Of a stretch of DNA of 19,837 nt, positions 16,949 through 19,837 are shown in pieces. Every line of letters starts with the position of its first letter. The stretch's first letter is position 1. Below the pieces are notes generated by a model. That model made no database searches. It saw nothing but the letters and a program-made list of their open reading frames with translations, and was not told the DNA's origin. Origin of the DNA: an uncultured Peptococcaceae bacterium (lineage in GTDB: Bacteria; Bacillota; Peptococcia; Peptococcales; Peptococcaceae). Made by a program: the position numbers and the translations under genes. Location: assembly GCA_900553245.1 (NCBI GenBank), contig USCP01000010.1, positions 1-19,837 of the forward strand, written 5' to 3'.

Positions 16949-18836
16949 TGCTCATGACCTCCTCAAGTAATTCGGATTTTTCCTGCCATTCATTCATGGT
17001 TTCTTCTAAGGCAGCGTTGCTGTTTTTTAAGTTTTCGGCAAGCTCACTGTATTTGGCGCCCGGTTGCGTGAGTGCATCGTTTAAGGCGTCGATTTCTTCC
17101 TCGAGTTCCATGATGCGATTTTCGAGTTTTTCGATATCGCTTTTTAACTTACTCTTGGAAACGGTCGAGGTCTTCTTTTTTGGTGCGGCTTTCTTTTCCG
17201 GCTCCACCTTCTCTTTTTCTTTTGCCAAGGTTTCCAAAAGCTCTTTCTTTTCCTTATAGTAACTGTAGTTGCCTAGGTAAGAAGTCAAGCTATTATTCGC
17301 CATTTCAATGGTACGGTCAGTCACATCATTCAACAATTCACGGTCGTGGGATACCACAAGGATAGAGCCTTGGAAGCTCTTCAAGAAAGAAATAATGATT
17401 TCCTTGGATTCCATGTCCAAATGGTTGGTTGGTTCGTCAAGAATTAGGAAATTTGGCTCTTCAAAGAGCAAAATCATAAAGGAAAGACGCACCTTTTCGC
17501 CACCGGAAAGGCGAGAAATAGGACGTTCTAAATCGTCCTCTCTAAAAAGGTAGCGAGCAAGCAAGGTTTTTGCCTCACTGATTTTTAAATCACAGCTTTC
17601 GAGGGTTTGTTCAAGCACCGTCAGGGACTCGTCCAAATTCATTTGGTGCTGATCAAAGTAAGCGTAATGAACGCGGTTACCGAGCTTGACGGTGTCGCTT
17701 TCATCCTTTTGAATCTCTTGGATGATTTGCTTGAGCAAGGTGGATTTCCCAACCCCGTTGCGCCCGATAATGGAGACCTTTTCTCGCGCCTGAATATCAA
17801 AAGACAGATTAGTCGCTAAGGTCTTACCGCCAATGGCGACATCGAGATTATTGACTGTAAGCACAAAACGTGCACTTTCGTCAACGTCGTAGCTGCCCAT
17901 ACGGATGCTATCGTTTTCGCTGATGTCGTTGATAAAGATTTGACGCATCAGCTTCTTTTCACGACCACGTGCCTGTTTAGAATTGACACCGGCGCGGTTA
18001 CGTTGAATGTATTCCATTTCCTTAGCAATCATCTTTTGCTGCTCAATAAAATGCTTGTGTTGCAAGGCGCGTTGCTTCTTCTTTTCTTCCTTGTACTTAA
18101 AGAAGCCCATTGGATAGATGGTCATGCCTTGGTTTTCCAAATCCATCACTGTATCGACAATGGTGTTTAAGAAATACTCGTCGTGGGAGATGACCAAGAC
18201 AGTGCCTTTGAAGTTTTTGAGGAACACTTCAAGCCATTCAATGGCCGGCAAATCCAAGTGGTTGGTCGGTTCGTCTAAAAGCAAAATGTCAGGATTGCGC
18301 GCGAGTTGGCGGGCAAGCATCACGCGGGTGCGTTCACCACCGCTGAAACTTTCAACCACACGTTCCAAGTCGCTTTCCGCAAAGCCCAAGCCGAGAACGA
18401 TCCCTTTGACGTGGCTTTCCACCGAATAGCCGTTGAGTTTTTCATACTCGGCTTGCTTGTCTTGATAGACTTGCAATAATTCAGCTTGCTTGTCGGCATC
18501 GGTTTCGGCGGAAATGGCATGCTCCAAATCACGAATTTCTTCATAAAGGGCAAGAATATCCTCGAACGCTTCCAAAATAACCTCGCGCAGTGTTTTGTTG
18601 AGATCGAGGTTTACCTGCTGTGCCAAATAGCCAAAAGAAGTCCCCTTGGCAAAGCTGATGCTTCCTGCATCGTAATCTTCTAGTCCTGCAATACATTTCA
18701 TCAAAGTGGATTTGCCGGCACCGTTTGGCCCAACAAGCCCGACTTTTTGCCCTGCATTGATGGAAAAATTTATATTTGTAAAGATTGTATTAGTAATAAA
18801 GACTTTCTCAAGTCCGGTTGCCTGTAAGATGGTCAT
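16941..18836 (-). CDS. ABC-F family ATP-binding protein (Uup/YdiF type)
   Basis: 631-residue soluble protein with two ABC ATPase domains and no membrane segment, the ABC-F layout of ribosome-acting translation factors. Domain 1 has GPNGAGKST (about 36-44), SGGERTRVML and LLLDEPTNHLD. The charged linker between the domains (around KYKEEKKKQRALQHKHF and the following 40 residues) is the P-site tRNA interaction motif. Domain 2 has GRNGVGKST (about 358), LSGGEKVR and LILDEPTNHLD. A lysine-rich hinge and a C-terminal coiled coil (about 545-628) point to the Uup/YdiF branch rather than EttA. I chose the ATG at 18836. It has AAGGAG about 6 nt upstream, and an in-frame ATG at 18851 overlaps that site and lacks its own. 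First gene of the long block. Resistance-type ABC-F is possible but not indicated. Confidence 0.93.
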   Translation of the reverse strand: MTILQATGLEKVFITNTIFTNINFSINAGQKVGLVGPNGAGKSTLMKCIAGLEDYDAGSISFAKGTSFGYLAQQVNLDLNKTLREVILEAFEDILALYEEIRDLEHAISAETDADKQAELLQVYQDKQAEYEKLNGYSVESHVKGIVLGLGFAESDLERVVESFSGGERTRVMLARQLARNPDILLLDEPTNHLDLPAIEWLEVFLKNFKGTVLVISHDEYFLNTIVDTVMDLENQGMTIYPMGFFKYKEEKKKQRALQHKHFIEQQKMIAKEMEYIQRNRAGVNSKQARGREKKLMRQIFINDISENDSIRMGSYDVDESARFVLTVNNLDVAIGGKTLATNLSFDIQAREKVSIIGRNGVGKSTLLKQIIQEIQKDESDTVKLGNRVHYAYFDQHQMNLDESLTVLEQTLESCDLKISEAKTLLARYLFREDDLERPISRLSGGEKVRLSFMILLFEEPNFLILDEPTNHLDMESKEIIISFLKSFQGSILVVSHDRELLNDVTDRTIEMANNSLTSYLGNYSYYKEKKELLETLAKEKEKVEPEKKAAPKKKTSTVSKSKLKSDIEKLENRIMELEEEIDALNDALTQPGAKYSELAENLKNSNAALEETMNEWQEKSELLEEVMSND

Positions 18837-18867
18837 AACAATCTCCTTCATTCGAATAAAATATCAC

Positions 18868-18904
18868 ATCATATTATCTTACCATTTTGGCAATTTTGGA
18901 GCAA
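18868..18904 (-). promoter_or_regulatory. Possible sigma-A promoter of the long operon
   Basis: On the minus strand TTGCTC (18904-18899) and TAAGAT (18881-18876) are separated by 17 nt. A second -10-like TATGAT lies at 18873-18868. Both matches to TTGACA/TATAAT are partial (3/6 and 4/6, or 5/6 for TATGAT at poor spacing). The site is 40-65 nt upstream of the ABC-F start and after the terminator at 19058-19108, where a promoter for the block is expected. Other positions within 18840-19057 cannot be excluded. Confidence 0.35.
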
Positions 18905-18919
18905 CCCATAAAACGACTG

Positions 18920-18942
18920 AAAACGCCTTCAAATGGCGTTTT
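18920..18942. terminator. Short hairpin with A/T flanks, possible weak terminator
   Basis: Perfect 8-bp stem AAAACGCC/GGCGTTTT with a 7-nt loop. Read on the minus strand it is followed by TTTTCAGTCGTTTT, a broken U-rich tail. It lies about 85 nt upstream of the ABC-F start, nested in the 15-bp inverted repeat. The stem is short, so termination would be weak; a structural part of the leader is equally likely. Confidence 0.4.
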
Positions 18943-19057
18943 ATACGAATGAAGCGAGGGCTCGTAGAGGCCTTGCTGGTTAAAATTCTGCTAAATTATC
19001 GGTTGGAAAAATAGAGCAATGATAGTAACACGGCTAAAGCAATATCATCGAAAAAAG

Positions 19058-19108
19058 AAACAACCCCCTAATCGTTAGATTTTAAGACTGGCGATTTGGG
19101 GGTTGTTT
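19058..19108. terminator. Strong bidirectional intrinsic terminator
   Basis: The arms AAACAACCCCCTAATCG (19058-19074) and CGATTTGGGGGTTGTTT (19092-19108) pair at 16 of 17 positions around a 17-nt loop. On the minus strand the stem is followed by TTTCTTTTTT; on the plus strand by TTTATCTTTTT. It starts right at the stop codon of the eroded LysR-like reading frame, so it was probably that gene's terminator. It also insulates the long operon from transcription entering from the right. Confidence 0.85.
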
Positions 19109-19320
19109 ATCTTTTTGCTACTTCAATCAATTTTTTAAGTCCCCTTGCGGGGTGCAGATTGTTACGGCAACATATATTTAGATTAAAATATTTTAAACGC
19201 AAAGTCAATGACTATAAATACCGCTAGATGGCTCTACGAAGGCAATATAGCGTAAATTTGGATATTTCTATTGATGTACACTACTGAAATAGTTGTCCTT
19301 GGTTAATAGACACTAATTGC
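19107..19320 (-). pseudogene. Eroded 3' end of a probable LysR-type transcriptional regulator gene
   Basis: No open frame survives, but pieces read like the C-terminal effector domain of a LysR-family regulator. CLLTKDNYFSSVH (19312-19274) resembles the usual G-x-G-x-x-L-L-P segment. YPNLRYIAFVEPSSGIYSH (19264-19208) resembles the 'YPxLxxxPLxEP' strand. NNLHPARGLKKLIEVAKR (19163-19110) with a TAA at 19107 resembles the final 'PAxxxFIxxxxx' helix. The first two share a frame interrupted by TAG, TAG and TGA; the last lies in another frame, so at least one indel has occurred. The stop is followed at once by a strong terminator, as expected for a real gene end. Upstream of about 19320 the match fades, though a frame continues to about 19440. 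Identified by eye only; chance similarity is possible. Confidence 0.42.
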
Positions 19321-19837
19321 GTGTAAATTGGGTTTTGGTTAACAAAGCTTGTGGATTATCTTGGTTCGCACCCTTTCAACTATCGACAATAAAGACCTTG
19401 ATTAAGTTTGTTTTTGTGTTTTTGTATACTAGTCTATTATGTTCGCATGAGAGGACATTTTTCTTATATTATTGATTTTAAAGCAAAGCATTTATTACTT
19501 TATGATGTTTTGTATGTTTGAAGAGTCAATGAAGTTTCCTTAGGTGCTATTGTAAAATAGAGTATTTTTGTTATAAGATAAAGTTTGTTGAGAGTAATTT
19601 ATATTAAATTAAACTTCTCATAATCTATTTTTACATCCCGAGATCTTCATTATAAATAATAGATATCCTTTTTCCTATATACGATCACATAGTTCTATTG
19701 AGCCACACTTAAAAATAAAAATGAACTTAAAACATTTAATCATTCTCCTTTCCCTCTCTATGGAATCGCCTTAATTTTTCCAGGCGAATTTACAATCTAA
19801 GTGCAACATAAAAAAATGACTCATAGAACTTCTGGTA
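19321..19837. other. AT-rich stretch without identifiable genes
   Basis: About 500 bases with no open frame of useful length on either strand and many stops. Base composition is clearly more AT-rich than the genes to the left. It may contain the further-decayed 5' part of the LysR-like gene. A plus-strand ATG at 19721 begins MNLKHL, a common LysR opening, but stops after 17 residues and has no ribosome binding site. I see no tRNA, rRNA, tmRNA, RNase P or riboswitch pattern. Confidence 0.5.

Larger units (their letters stand above)
18847..18953 (-). repeat. 15-bp inverted repeat enclosing a hairpin, abutting the ABC-F ribosome binding site
   Basis: The arms 18847-18861 (TTCATTCGAATAAAA) and 18939-18953 (TTTTATACGAATGAA) are complementary at 14 of 15 positions. 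In a minus-strand transcript the downstream arm ends directly at the GGAG used by the ABC-F gene. Between them is an 8-bp stem (AAAACGCC 18920-18927 with GGCGTTTT 18935-18942, 7-nt loop) that shares four bases with the upstream arm. This could be a leader structure or attenuator if transcription starts above 18953, or an operator or small palindromic element otherwise. No target-site duplication is seen at its ends. Confidence 0.5.

Noticed and set aside
18980..19057. Minus-strand stretch reading FFDDIALAVLLSLLYFSNR, resembling a small membrane segment
   Set aside because: It has no start codon or ribosome binding site, begins at the terminator tail, and is only about 20 codons long.
19141..19152. 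CCCC-TTGC-GGGG hairpin as a terminator or riboswitch element
   Set aside because: It falls inside the C-terminal codons of the LysR-like relic (HPARG), has no U tail on the minus strand, and a 4-bp stem is weak.
19350..19358. DnaA-box-like TGTGGATTA
   Set aside because: Single site with one mismatch and no neighbouring boxes, so it is not evidence for an origin.
19690..19740. Minus-strand 23-codon frame after AAAGGAGA near 19740
   Set aside because: The ATG follows the GGAG by only 1-2 bases, too close for normal initiation, and the peptide is unremarkable AT-rich coding.
19721..19774. Plus-strand reading frame opening MNLKHLIILLSLSMESP, a LysR-like start
   Set aside because: It stops after 17 codons, lacks a ribosome binding site, and would overlap the expected extent of the LysR-like relic on the other strand. 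Similarity is too short.

Overview
The window reads as a chromosomal segment of a low-to-moderate G+C member of the Bacillota. The order ftsK-rimO-pgsA, the pair mutS plus mutS2, and two U32-family proteins all fit this phylum. Negativicutes is my best guess at class level, but nothing in the window proves it. No phage, plasmid, CRISPR, tRNA or rRNA signature is visible.

From 18836 down to 20, everything codes on the minus strand. Twelve genes follow each other with gaps of 25 nt or less, or with 1-8 nt overlaps (ATGA, TAATG), so they look like one long co-transcribed block. In transcription order they are: an ABC-F translation ATPase, a large U32/DUF3656 protein (RlhA-like), MutS2, MutS, a broken mutL, MiaA, FtsK/SpoIIIE, RimO, PgsA, a TrmR-type O-methyltransferase, a TrhP-type U32 protein and a DUF2905 membrane protein. 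I see no internal terminator.

Most of these genes serve two jobs. One is upkeep of the translation machinery: ABC-F, RlhA-like rRNA hydroxylation, MutS2 with its Smr domain, MiaA for tRNA A37, RimO for ribosomal protein S12, and the TrhP/TrmR pair for wobble uridine 34. The other is DNA integrity: MutS, MutL and FtsK. PgsA and DUF2905 are membrane-related.

The clearest anomaly is mutL (7454-9410). It carries a frameshift between 7986 and 8098 and, further on, a separate in-frame TAA at 7808-7810. The C-terminal endonuclease motifs remain readable after each lesion. If the sequence is right, this strain has mutS but a damaged mutL and may be a mutator.

The right end (18837-19837) has no intact gene and becomes AT-rich. 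It holds the leader of the long block, with a possible promoter, a hairpin and a 15-bp inverted repeat that abuts the first gene's ribosome binding site. Next come a strong two-way terminator (19058-19108) and the eroded 3' end of what looks like a LysR-type regulator gene. The last 500 bases hold nothing I can identify.
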